A DNA stretch of 64,000 nucleotides. Origin: DASXHD01 sp036488725. Lineage in GTDB: Bacteria > Myxococcota_A > Polyangia > Polyangiales > Polyangiaceae. Under the pieces are notes generated by a model that had not been told where the DNA came from, made no database searches, and was given only the letters and a program-made list of their open reading frames with translations. The stretch lies in contig DASXHD010000057.1 of NCBI GenBank assembly GCA_036488725.1, positions 20,076 to 84,075 on the forward strand. The letters run 5' to 3'. A program made the translations under genes and the position numbers. Below, one piece after another: positions 41,772 to 51,215 of this stretch (position 1 is the first letter of the stretch; each line of letters starts with the position of its first letter).

Positions 41772-42575
41772 ATGCCCATCACGAACGACACGACCTGGAA
41801 AAATGATGCGGCGGCGCTGCGCGGCTACGAAGACATCTCCACGACGTCGGCGATGGGGAAAATCGCGCAAGACGCCAACGGCGGAAAACCCAGCGCACTG
41901 CTCCACGGCGGCGACAAGACATACGACGAGCTCGTCGCCGAATACAAGAGCACCGGCGGAGGCAAGGCCGAGCTCGCCGAAGCTCACGTGCACGCGGCCG
42001 AGGTCGGTATGGAGCTCGGGGACGTGGCCGAAGAAGGGACCGCGATTACCGGCAGCGGCGCCGCGCTGGTTATCGCCGCGCCGCTCGTCGCGCTCGGTTT
42101 GGGAATGTACAAGCTCGCCGAAGCGAACGCGCGCGGACACGAGCTCAACACCGCGCTCGCCCGCGACGAGCAACGCGCCGCGATGCTCACCAATCTCGCC
42201 CTCCCGCAGGAATTCGTGCAAGGCGAGCTCGCCAAGTTCTCACACCTGGGCAAGACGTTCGCCGCGCCGATGCAACGGATGACCGGGCAGATGCACGGCC
42301 AAGACCACGCGCTCGCCGCCGTCGTCCAGCTCCACTGCGATCAAGGAATGAACGCGGCGAAGTCGATGTGCGAGGACGGCGCGAGCAAGGTCGCGTTTTT
42401 CGTCGCGCACCCCGAGGTCGCCAAACGTTACGCGAGCGACGTCGCCTTCCAACAAGGGTTCGACGCAATGACCTGGGCGCACGACAAGGGCGGCGCGACG
42501 TATTCGAATCTCGTCAACGACTTGGACGCGCGCGACGCGCGCTACGGCGCGGCCGGCGTCTCGTATCGGGTGTGA
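41772..42575 (+). CDS. hypothetical protein, Ala-rich helical
   Basis: The 267-residue protein starts at ATG 41772, with AGGAAA seven bases upstream. It is a largely helical soluble protein with an Ala/Gly-rich hydrophobic patch (ITGSGAALVIAAPLVALGLGMYKLAE, ~95-120) and a charged C-terminal half (HCDQGMNAAKSMCEDGASK, FDAMTWAHDKG). There is no signal peptide. The hydrophobic patch between helices suggests a membrane-interacting or secreted effector-like protein, but I recognise no family. It is two bases upstream of a small membrane protein, so the two are probably an operon. Confidence 0.65.
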   Translation: MPITNDTTWKNDAAALRGYEDISTTSAMGKIAQDANGGKPSALLHGGDKTYDELVAEYKSTGGGKAELAEAHVHAAEVGMELGDVAEEGTAITGSGAALVIAAPLVALGLGMYKLAEANARGHELNTALARDEQRAAMLTNLALPQEFVQGELAKFSHLGKTFAAPMQRMTGQMHGQDHALAAVVQLHCDQGMNAAKSMCEDGASKVAFFVAHPEVAKRYASDVAFQQGFDAMTWAHDKGGATYSNLVNDLDARDARYGAAGVSYRV

Positions 42576-42577
42576 CC

Positions 42578-42901
42578 ATGAATCCCTTTCGTCAAAACTC
42601 GGTCGACCGCGACGAGGAAATTTTCTTCAAGCCGCGTTCGCGCTGGCCGCTTCGGATCGCCGTCGCCGTCATGTGCGGCTTCGTCGCGTTCGTCTACTAC
42701 GGCATGTTCGAAGCGTTCGGTCGCGACGCCGTCTATACCGTCCCGGGGCCGCTCGGACTGCTGATTCTCAGCGTCACGGGCATCCTTCGACGCAACGACC
42801 CGCGTGCGATCCGCGCCCGTGCCGCCGCAATCGAAGAGCAAGCGGCACGCCGCATCACGACGCCCGACGCGCCGTGGCCGAAGCAGTCGCCGTACCTTTG
42901 A
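42578..42901 (+). CDS. small two-helix membrane protein
   Basis: This 107-residue protein starts at ATG 42578 two bases after the previous stop. It has two hydrophobic segments (LRIAVAVMCGFVAFVYYGMF and GPLGLLILSVTGIL) flanked by charged cytosolic tails. The C-terminus is basic and Ala-rich. No family is recognised. Tight spacing suggests function with the preceding helical protein. It converges on the XPB helicase gene. Confidence 0.6.
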   Translation: MNPFRQNSVDRDEEIFFKPRSRWPLRIAVAVMCGFVAFVYYGMFEAFGRDAVYTVPGPLGLLILSVTGILRRNDPRAIRARAAAIEEQAARRITTPDAPWPKQSPYL

Positions 42902-42904
42902 GAT

Positions 42905-44265
<1,361 letters not shown>

Positions 44266-44269
<4 letters not shown>

Positions 44270-44817
44270 GGCCGGCTGACGCCGCTCACGTGAACGCGGC
44301 AGACGCCGCGCGGACGCGCTGCGACGTCGAACGTCGGCTGGCCGCAGCGCTCGCAGACGAAGAGCGAGTGCTCGAAGTCTTCGGGCCGCGTGATGGCGTC
44401 GACCGCCACGAGCGAGAGCGCGCGATCGACGAGCGTCATGCGCGCGCGCGCGAGCGGAAGGACGAGATCGCCGCCTTGCGCGACGAGACCGGTGTCGAAC
44501 GCGAGCTTCGCGAGCGCGGAGACCCCAGCGGGATGCATCAGCTCCCGGAGAACGACGAGCACGTCTCTGCGCATCCCTTCGAGGACGGCTGAGATGCGAT
44601 CGTCGGTGAGCGACGTGTCGTTGGTCACCGCGAGCGACGGCGGCGGCTCGCTCCAAGTCGCGGAGCGAACGGCGAGCTCCTTGTACGGACCGGTGAGCCA
44701 GCGCGCGAGCTCGACCTTGCCCCAGCCGACGTGCGCGCCGACGACGAGGCGCATGTACGCCTGCCGGCACGCGCTCGCGAGCTCGAGCTCCCCCAGGTCG
44801 GCGAACGGCTGCTGCAT
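44266..44817 (-). CDS. hypothetical protein with C-terminal zinc-like Cys motif, coupled to XPB
   Basis: This 183-residue soluble protein has a helical body (CRQAYMRLVVGAHVGWGKVE, VLEGMRRDVLVVLRELMHP, ALSLVAVDAITRPEDF) and a C-terminal CERCGQPTF...CRVHV that could coordinate zinc. Its stop overlaps the XPB start (GTGA), so expression is coupled to the helicase. No family is recognised. A role in repair is inferred only from the coupling. Confidence 0.65.
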
Positions 44818-44861
44818 GCGCCGTCCTTATCGAAAAAATCCGACTGGGATGCAAGAGGCGT

Positions 44862-46067
44862 ATGATTGGTGCGGTGAAACCCACGATTTCCGGCCGTTTG
44901 CGGCGCGTCCGGAACGTCGCCGGGCGAATCGCGATCGCCCTGGGCGCGCTCGTGCTCTGCCGCGTGCTCTGGCATTTCACGCAGCGCGACGACGCCGAGG
45001 CGGTCGCCGACGGACGCGCCGAAAGCGATCTCGTCGCGCGACGCGACTTCCTCGCGGCGCACGTGGAAGATGCGGCGCACTCACTCGAGGGCAAGCACGA
45101 TCAGTTCGCGGGTGAGCAGTCGCTCGTGACGCTGTCGATGACCGCGCTCGGCGCGGCGAACGTCGGATTCGAATATTCGAGCACCGTGCCGGCGGATCTC
45201 GAGCTAGTTGGGCGCTGCGCCGAGATCGCGCGGAGGCCGAGCGTGCGCGCGTTCGACGCCCAGCGTTGGGGCGACGATCCGATCGACGCGATGAACGGCG
45301 CGAGCTCGCATCTCGGTTACCTCGGGCACCTCGCGTTGATCCTCGAGGCGAATCGGTTGCTCGGCGGACGCGACGCCGAGCTCGCGGCGCTCGAGCCGAA
45401 AGTGATCGGCGCGCTCGCAGACAAACTGCGCGGCGCACCCGGCGCGCTGGTGCCGACGTACCCGAACGAGACGTACGTCGCCGACAACGCGGTCGCGCTC
45501 GCGGCGATCGCGCTCGCCGACGTCGGTCGCGGCGTGCACGCGTCGGGCGACGCGCGTCACGCGGGCCCGCACGCGGCGCTCCTCGAGAGCACGCTCGCGA
45601 CGTGGAGAAAAAACCTCGTCGACGCGCAGACGGGCATCTTCGTCTTCGGGCCGGGCGATCGCGCGCGGCCGCGCGCGTCGGGCGCGGCGCTCACGGCGAT
45701 GATGCTCGGCTACGTCGACGAGCCGCTCGCGCTCGAGCAAGGCAAGGCGCTCGCGCAGCACTTCGACACGCACGTGCTCGGGCTCTTCGACGCGCTCTGC
45801 GAAAATCCCGATTGCACGGGCAGCGGCGACGTCGACTCGGGGCCGCTCGTTTTCGGCGCGAGCCCATCCGCGACCGGCTTCGCGCTCGCGCTGGCCAAGC
45901 GCAGCCGCGACGTCGCGCGGCTCGGTGACGAGCTCGCGACCGCCGAGTGGGCCGGGCTCGGCTTTTCGTGGAACGGCAGACGTCGCTACGTCTTCGCGCC
46001 GATCGTCGGCGACGCGGTCGTGCTCGCCGCGATGAGCGCCCGCGCGTGGGACGTGCGATACCTCTAA
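44862..46067 (+). CDS. membrane-anchored protein, possible alpha/alpha-toroid domain
   Basis: The protein has 401 residues from ATG 44862, with AAGAGG just upstream. A single N-terminal anchor (IAIALGALVLCRVLWHF) is followed by a charged stretch, then helical-hairpin repeats with aromatic/acidic motifs (YLGHLALILEANRL, YPNETYVADNAVALAAIAL, GALTAMM-like GAALTAMMLGYVD). This pattern resembles alpha/alpha-toroid enzymes such as glycoside hydrolase-like or linalool-dehydratase-like folds. Two cysteines (LCENPDCTG) could form a disulfide. No catalytic residues are certain. It lies one base upstream of the MEMO gene. Confidence 0.65.
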   Translation: MIGAVKPTISGRLRRVRNVAGRIAIALGALVLCRVLWHFTQRDDAEAVADGRAESDLVARRDFLAAHVEDAAHSLEGKHDQFAGEQSLVTLSMTALGAANVGFEYSSTVPADLELVGRCAEIARRPSVRAFDAQRWGDDPIDAMNGASSHLGYLGHLALILEANRLLGGRDAELAALEPKVIGALADKLRGAPGALVPTYPNETYVADNAVALAAIALADVGRGVHASGDARHAGPHAALLESTLATWRKNLVDAQTGIFVFGPGDRARPRASGAALTAMMLGYVDEPLALEQGKALAQHFDTHVLGLFDALCENPDCTGSGDVDSGPLVFGASPSATGFALALAKRSRDVARLGDELATAEWAGLGFSWNGRRRYVFAPIVGDAVVLAAMSARAWDVRYL

Positions 46068-46068
46068 C

Positions 46069-47298
46069 GTGCTGCGCCCGCGTCTTCGTCCCGTCGAGAC
46101 CATCGTCGTTCCCGATCCGCGTCACGGAAAAGTGATCGTCCTTCGCGACACGCAGGGCGTCGCGAAAGGTCACGCGGTGATTCCGCCGCAGCTCGTGCCG
46201 ATGGTCGCGCGCATGAACGGGCGGCTCACGTGCGCGCAGATCGCGAAGGAAGCGTCGCGCGAGCTCGGCGGTGAAGTTCCAGTCGACGCGGTCGAACGGC
46301 TCGTGGAGCAGCTCGACGAGGGTTTGTTCCTCGAAGGCGAGACGTTCGAGCGCGCGCTCGACGCGGTTCGCGCCGAGTTCGTCGGGCTCCCGGCTCGGCC
46401 CGCATCGCACGCGGGCGGCGCGTATCCCGGCGAGCGCGCAGAGCTTGCAGAATACATCAATCGTTCCTGCTTCGACGCGGCAGGTCCCCGCAAAAAGCGG
46501 GAGGGCCGCGTGCGCGCGCTCGTGTCGCCGCACATCGATCCGTGGCGCGGCGCGGTCGGCTACGGACACGCGTACGGCGCGCTCGCGGCGTCGCTCGCGA
46601 AGGACGAGAGCGCCGACACGTTCGTCTTGCTCGGGACGTCGCACGCGCCGATGCGCGAGCCGTTCGCGCTCTGCAGCAAAGGCTACGACACGCCGCTCGG
46701 CGAGATGCCCGTCGACGAAGCGTTTCTCGCCGAGCTCGCCGCCGCTTCTGATTTCGATCCGTACGCCGACGAGCTCAATCACAAACGCGAGCATTCGATC
46801 GAGTTCCAGGCGGTTTTTTTGCGGCATGTCCTCGGCGGTCGCGCGGCGCGCATCGTTCCCATTTTGGCGGGGCTCGGCGAAGAGCAGTCGTCGGGCAAGG
46901 CGCCGCGCACGACGGCCGCGGTCGCGCGGTTTCTCGACGCGCTCCGCTCGGGGATCGAAAAACGAAACGGACGCGTCGTCATCGTCGCCGGCGCGGACAT
47001 GGCGCACGTCGGCCCACGATTCGGAGACGCGACGCCGCACGACGGAAAGAAGCGGCTCGCGCTCGAGAAAACCGATCGCGCGTCGCTCGAGCTCGCGACG
47101 AGTGTCGACGCGCCCGCGTTTTGGGAGCACGTCGCGGCCGATCTGGATCAGCGCCGCGTGTGCGGCCTCGCGCCGATTTTTTCGCTCGTCGACGTGCTAC
47201 CGAGCGCGGCCCGCGGCGAGCTCCTCCATTACGAACAAAACGTCGACCCGGACGACGGCAGCATCGTCAGCCACGCCGCAGTCGCCTTTTACGATTGA
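46069..47298 (+). CDS. MEMO1 family protein (AmmeMemoRadiSam B) with N-terminal PqqD-like domain
   Basis: The 409-residue protein starts at GTG 46069. Residues ~1-110 (VLRDTQGVAKGHAVIPPQLV, MNGRLTCAQIAKEASRELGG, VEQLDEGLFLEG) resemble a PqqD-like RiPP-recognition module. The rest is the MEMO domain, with VSPHIDPWRGAVGYGHAYGA, LLGTSHAPM, EHSIEFQAVFLRH and ADMAHVGPRFGD. The His residues of SPHID, TSHA and the ADMAH segment are those expected for metal coordination. MEMO proteins occur with a radical SAM enzyme in AmmeMemoRadiSam systems; neither partner is in the window. Confidence 0.85.
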   Translation: MLRPRLRPVETIVVPDPRHGKVIVLRDTQGVAKGHAVIPPQLVPMVARMNGRLTCAQIAKEASRELGGEVPVDAVERLVEQLDEGLFLEGETFERALDAVRAEFVGLPARPASHAGGAYPGERAELAEYINRSCFDAAGPRKKREGRVRALVSPHIDPWRGAVGYGHAYGALAASLAKDESADTFVLLGTSHAPMREPFALCSKGYDTPLGEMPVDEAFLAELAAASDFDPYADELNHKREHSIEFQAVFLRHVLGGRAARIVPILAGLGEEQSSGKAPRTTAAVARFLDALRSGIEKRNGRVVIVAGADMAHVGPRFGDATPHDGKKRLALEKTDRASLELATSVDAPAFWEHVAADLDQRRVCGLAPIFSLVDVLPSAARGELLHYEQNVDPDDGSIVSHAAVAFYD

Positions 47299-47369
47299 GC
47301 GGGAGAAGGGTTTCGAACCCTCGACTTCCACCTTGGCAAGGTGGCGCTCTACCACTGAGCTACTCCCGC
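47298..47369 (-). tRNA. tRNA-Gly (GCC)
   Basis: The reverse strand folds as a cloverleaf: acceptor GCGGGAG/CTCCCGC, anticodon stem CCACC/GGTGG with loop TTGCCAA (anticodon GCC) and TTCGAAA in the T loop. With the U73 discriminator it is 72 nt and ends on the last base of the convergent MEMO stop codon. CCA is not encoded. Confidence 0.95.
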
Positions 47370-47464
47370 GCTCCTTTGGAGACGCCGGAATCGTTCGGAT
47401 CCGGACATTGATTTATTCAATGTGAGACTTGATTTTATGAATATGTGACTGCATAAAGGAACGG

Positions 47465-47836
47465 GTGAGGCGGCAGGCACCTTCGAATTGTCCGGTTTGC
47501 GGCGATGCCCTGCGAATTGCTCGGCTCGAGTGCGACGCCTGCCATACGGCGATCGAGGGCGAGTTCGATGCAGGCCGACTCGGGCGGCTCACGCGCGAGC
47601 AAATCGCGTTCGTCGAAGTGTTTCTCGAGTCTCGCGGAAAGATCAAAGACGTCGAAGAGCGGCTCGGCCTCTCGTACCCGACCGTCGTCGCGCGGCTCGA
47701 GCAAGTCGTCGAAGCGCTCGGCACGCCGGCGCGCGCGCCGCACGCCGCGGGTCACGTCGATGAAGTGCTCGGCGCCCTGGCGCGCAAAGAAATTTCGCCG
47801 GCCGAAGCAGCCAAGCGTCTGAAGAGGAAGTCATGA
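47465..47836 (+). CDS. DUF2089 family protein
   Basis: This 123-residue protein starts at GTG 47465 with AAAGGA four bases upstream. It begins with a Cys pair (CPVCGDAL) and CDACHTAIEGEF, then a helix-turn-helix-like segment (TREQIAFVEVFLESRGKIKD, LSYPTVVARLEQVV) and a short C-terminal helix ending KISPAEAAKRLK-like. This is the DUF2089 layout: zinc ribbon plus sigma-like HTH. It overlaps the DUF4097 gene by four bases (ATGA), the typical pairing, and probably regulates it. Confidence 0.88.
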   Translation: MRRQAPSNCPVCGDALRIARLECDACHTAIEGEFDAGRLGRLTREQIAFVEVFLESRGKIKDVEERLGLSYPTVVARLEQVVEALGTPARAPHAAGHVDEVLGALARKEISPAEAAKRLKRKS

Positions 47837-48753
47837 ACGAACCGCACACGCATCATCCCCAACGTCATCATCGCGCGCGCTGGTCGCTGCCGCTCGCGGA
47901 GCACCCGCGCCTCGACTTGCAGACCGACATCGCGCGCGTCCACGTGGTGCCGACCGCGCCGGGCGAAGCGGCGTTTCTCGAGGTCACGCCGGATCATGCG
48001 CACGCGGCGCCGCCGGTCGAGGTCGAAGGATCGCGCGGCACCACGCGCGTGCGCATCGCGGGCACGTGGGCGGGAGATCCGAGCTGGTGGAGCGGGCCGT
48101 GGTGGGAGAAATCATTTTGGAAGAAAGGCTTCCGCGTGAACGTCGTCGCGCATCTTCCGCCGAACGTCGCCGGCAAAATCCAGTCGAGCGCCGCGAAGGT
48201 CACGGTCGCCGGGCTCGCGGGATGCGATCTCGCCATCGGCACCGACGCGGGCTCGCTGCAAATCGAAGATTGCTCGGGCGTGCTTCGGCTCGCGACCGAC
48301 GCGGGGCGCATCGATGCGCGTCGCATCGCCGGCTCGCTCGACATCGCGACGAGCGCGGGCGCCGTGACGGCGGACGTGCTCTCGCTCGCGCCGGGCACGC
48401 ATCGCATTCGCACGAACGTCGGCGCGGTTCGGCTCGAGCTCGCGCGCGGCATGCCGGTCCGTGTCGTCGCGCGCACCACGATGGGTGCGACGCGGATCGA
48501 TTTTCCGACGCGCGAGGACGCGCCCGCCGTGCTCGACGTCGAGGCCGACCTCGGCGCGATCCGCGTCGTCGAATCGAGCCGCACGTGGGACGGCGCCGCC
48601 GTCGTCGCCGGCGGGCCCTACCGCACGCCGACCGCGGCTCCCGCGCGCGAAAGGCACGACGAAGAGATCGAGCGCATCCTCGAGCGCGTCGCCGACGGCT
48701 CGCTCACGCCCGAGGCCGCGCGCGATCTGCTGCGCGCGCTCGGCGTCGCGTGA
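47833..48753 (+). CDS. DUF4097-like beta-helix protein with C-terminal SHOCT-like helix
   Basis: The 306-residue protein lies in an ATGA overlap with the DUF2089 gene. It has repeated short strand turns (KIQSSAAKVTVAGLAGCDLA, GSLQIEDCSGVLRLATDAGR, GSLDIATSAGAVTAD), the right-handed beta-solenoid pattern of DUF4097. The C-terminal helix EEIERILERVADGSLTPEAA resembles the short SHOCT-like tail also found in DUF2089. No signal peptide is seen. The role of this family is not established; it probably acts as an intracellular surface or toxin-like shield. The pairing with DUF2089 supports coregulation. Confidence 0.82.
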   Translation: MNEPHTHHPQRHHRARWSLPLAEHPRLDLQTDIARVHVVPTAPGEAAFLEVTPDHAHAAPPVEVEGSRGTTRVRIAGTWAGDPSWWSGPWWEKSFWKKGFRVNVVAHLPPNVAGKIQSSAAKVTVAGLAGCDLAIGTDAGSLQIEDCSGVLRLATDAGRIDARRIAGSLDIATSAGAVTADVLSLAPGTHRIRTNVGAVRLELARGMPVRVVARTTMGATRIDFPTREDAPAVLDVEADLGAIRVVESSRTWDGAAVVAGGPYRTPTAAPARERHDEEIERILERVADGSLTPEAARDLLRALGVA

Positions 48754-48762
48754 CGCGATGAA

Positions 48763-49950
48763 TCAGTAGGGGTTGTCGTTGCCGCCGCCGGCCGGCGTCG
48801 GCGGCGGCTTCGGGGCCTTCGGGTGATGCACGCCCGCGTCGTGATGGTGATGACCGCCGTCATGGCCCGCGTCGAGCGCGGTCGACTCGGCGGACGCGTC
48901 GTTCGTTTCGACGACGACCGCTGCGTCGTGCGCTTCTTCGACGGCGCTCGCGGTTGGTGCGGCCGACTCGCTCGCGGGCGTCGACGGCGCGGCGCTCGCG
49001 CTCGGCTCGGCCGACACCGACGCGCTCGGCGGCGGCGCGGGCGGCGGCGGATTCAGCCACGCGGTGATCCGATCGCGAAACATGTAACCCGCGACGCCAG
49101 CGACGACGAGCAAGAAGAGAAGCAGCATCCACCCGCCGCCACCGCCGCTCCGCTTCGGCAGCTCGCGCGGCTCCGGCGGCTCGGACTTCTCCGGCTTCGC
49201 CGCTTTTTTCTCGGGCTTGGGCTCGGGCTTCGGCGCGGGCTCCGGCTCCGATTTCACGACGGGCACTTCGACGGCTTCTGCGACCGCGATCTTCTCCGGC
49301 GCAGGCGGCTCGGGCTCTTTCACCGGCGCGGGCGCGGGCTTCGGTTCTTCTTTCGGAGACTCGATCTTGGCCTCGACCGGCGCGGTCGGCACCTCGTCGG
49401 GCCACGAGAGCTCTTTTTCTCGAGGCGAAGTCGGCGGCGCGATGCCGAGCACCGTGCGCTCGCGCGATTTCACGACGGGCGTAGCGGCCGGACGCGGCGC
49501 CTCGATCTTCGGCTCCGATTTGGGCTCGGGCTTCGGCTCGGGTTTCGGCTCCGGCTTCGGCGCGGGTGCGGCCGCGGGCGCAGGCGGCGCGACGCCGAGC
49601 ACGGTGCGCTCGCGAACGTTCTTCTTCAAGCCGACGAGCCGATCGATCGCCGCGAGCGCGTCGTTGTCGACGTCGATGTACTTGATGCCCATCCCGGCAG
49701 GGAGCTCGCCGTCCGCCTTGTCGCGCGTCCAGACGACGCGCGCCATTCCGGCGATCGTCCCGCCCGTCGCGAGGTGCACCTCGAAGTCGAGACGTTTCCC
49801 GACCGGCACCGGCGTCGCAGTCGACACGAACATCCCGCCGCGCCCAATGTCGCGCAGCTCGCCTTCGACCGGCTTGTCGCTCGTCGCGTCGGTGAACGTC
49901 ACCCGCGCGATGGCTTTGCCGCGCGCATCCGTCCGTCGTTCGGTCGTCAT
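48763..49950 (-). CDS. PilZ-domain protein with charged linker and C-terminal membrane helix
   Basis: This 395-residue protein has an N-terminal PilZ domain of the TIGR02266 type (RDIGRGGMFVSTATPVPVGK, TGGTIAGMARVVWTRD, MGIKYIDVD), which may bind c-di-GMP, although the usual RxxxR is only partly visible (TTERRTDARG). A long linker carries KPEP repeats and RERTVLG(V/I)APP twice. A membrane helix follows (~295-315, WMLLLFLLVVAGVAGYMF), and the C-terminus is Pro/Ser/His-rich. PilZ would lie in the cytosol and the tail in the periplasm. It links to c-di-GMP signalling if the GGDEF in the 1-1440 fusion is active. Confidence 0.86.
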   Translation of the reverse strand: MTTERRTDARGKAIARVTFTDATSDKPVEGELRDIGRGGMFVSTATPVPVGKRLDFEVHLATGGTIAGMARVVWTRDKADGELPAGMGIKYIDVDNDALAAIDRLVGLKKNVRERTVLGVAPPAPAAAPAPKPEPKPEPKPEPKSEPKIEAPRPAATPVVKSRERTVLGIAPPTSPREKELSWPDEVPTAPVEAKIESPKEEPKPAPAPVKEPEPPAPEKIAVAEAVEVPVVKSEPEPAPKPEPKPEKKAAKPEKSEPPEPRELPKRSGGGGGWMLLLFLLVVAGVAGYMFRDRITAWLNPPPPAPPPSASVSAEPSASAAPSTPASESAAPTASAVEEAHDAAVVVETNDASAESTALDAGHDGGHHHHDAGVHHPKAPKPPPTPAGGGNDNPY

Positions 49951-50000
49951 TCGAGAGCGATGATGGTAGGTGACGCCGCCGCGAACAAGTAATTAACGCG

Positions 50001-50006
50001 TATACT
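50001..50006 (+). promoter_or_regulatory. candidate -10 box
   Basis: TATACT lies six bases before ATG 50013 in an AT-rich stretch that is unusual for this genome. The short spacing implies a leaderless or very short leader transcript. No clear -35 was found. Confidence 0.3.
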
Positions 50007-50012
50007 GCATAG

Positions 50013-51104
50013 ATGCTGAAGCGAGCGCTTTGGGGCGTGGGTCTGTGCGTGATCTCCGCGATGTGGGCGTGCGGCGACGACTCTTCCGGCACCGCCGACG
50101 GCGGCCCGGATGGCTCGACGCAAAACGACGGGGCGACGCCGGGCGACGGCGCCACGAAAAACGATTCGTCCACCGGCGGCGACGGCAGCACGACGGGCTC
50201 GAACGATTTTCCGGCGAGCTCGATCTTCTACCAAGACATCTCGAAGGCGCAACCCGACCCCAACTGGAACACGATCTACACGACGTCGCTCGCGGGCGGC
50301 TGGGGCAACCCCTTCCAGCTCGATCCGTCGTTCAACATCAACTACGCCGACTCGAGCGTCTCGCCGCGCCCGGTCACGCAAGATCCGAGCGCCGAGCCCG
50401 ACTGCGACGACGCGCCGGTTCCGGTTCCGCCCGGCGGAAAGATCGAAGGCGAGAACGACTACTTCTGCGCGACCGGCGACGACTGCCACATGCTCATCTA
50501 CCAAGGCACGCGCCTCTACGAGCTCTATCAAGGCAGCATCACAGGCGGGCAAGCGAGCGGCGGCACGTTCACGACGTCGTGCGAGGTCGTTTGGGATCTC
50601 ACGCACGACTACTGGCAACCGGGCTCGCCGTACTCGCGCGGCGACGGGTGCAACGGCGCCGACGCCGCGGACGTTCCGATCGCGCCGCTCCTCTTGAAGA
50701 AGGCCGAGATCGCCGCGCACCAAATCAACCACGCGATGCGCTTCACGATCTCGAACTCGGTGATCGACAACACGTACTACGTGCACCCGGCGACGCACCT
50801 CGGCGGGAGCGGCACGCCCAACGTGACGATTCCGTACGGCGCGCGATTCAGGCTGAAATCCACGTTCAACGTGGGCTCGCTCGCGACGCCCGAAGCGCAA
50901 GCGATCGCCGTCGCGCTGCAGAAATACGGCATGTTCATGGACGACGGCGGCGGCTTCTTCGTCTCGGCGACGACCGACATCACCGACGTCATCGACACGC
51001 ACGCGCTGAGCGCGCTCCAGCCGAGCGACTTCGACATGGTCGACGGCGGCACGCGCATCAATTTCCATCAGCAGAACTGCGCGCACACGCCCATCACGCA
51101 ATGA
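50013..51104 (+). CDS. exported lipoprotein of unknown function
   Basis: The 363-residue protein has a lipobox (GLCVISAMWACGDD) and an Asp/Gly/Thr linker to ~65. A folded part opens ASSIFYQDISKAQPDPNWN, and five or more cysteines occur (DCDDAPVPV, YFCATGDDCHM, TSCEVVW, DGCNGAD). It contains a predicted DUF-like barrel with aromatic motifs (WNTIYTTSLAGGWGN) and ends QQNCAHTPITQ. No catalytic motif is recognised. It resembles myxobacterial exported proteins with disulfides. Confidence 0.7.
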   Translation: MLKRALWGVGLCVISAMWACGDDSSGTADGGPDGSTQNDGATPGDGATKNDSSTGGDGSTTGSNDFPASSIFYQDISKAQPDPNWNTIYTTSLAGGWGNPFQLDPSFNINYADSSVSPRPVTQDPSAEPDCDDAPVPVPPGGKIEGENDYFCATGDDCHMLIYQGTRLYELYQGSITGGQASGGTFTTSCEVVWDLTHDYWQPGSPYSRGDGCNGADAADVPIAPLLLKKAEIAAHQINHAMRFTISNSVIDNTYYVHPATHLGGSGTPNVTIPYGARFRLKSTFNVGSLATPEAQAIAVALQKYGMFMDDGGGFFVSATTDITDVIDTHALSALQPSDFDMVDGGTRINFHQQNCAHTPITQ

Positions 51105-51215
51105 CGCGACGAACGTGACGAATCGTCACGTAGCATTTCCGAGCGCGTGACACGGCCGCACGAGAGAGGCGCATTTGCGCTCCGGGCACGCGGTTTGGAT
51201 GCGCGTCGTCCCCTC

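Noticed and set aside
48823..49992. Plus-strand open frame opposite the PilZ gene
   Set aside because: It consists of Arg/Leu/Gly repeats mirrored from the Lys-Pro-Glu linker on the other strand.
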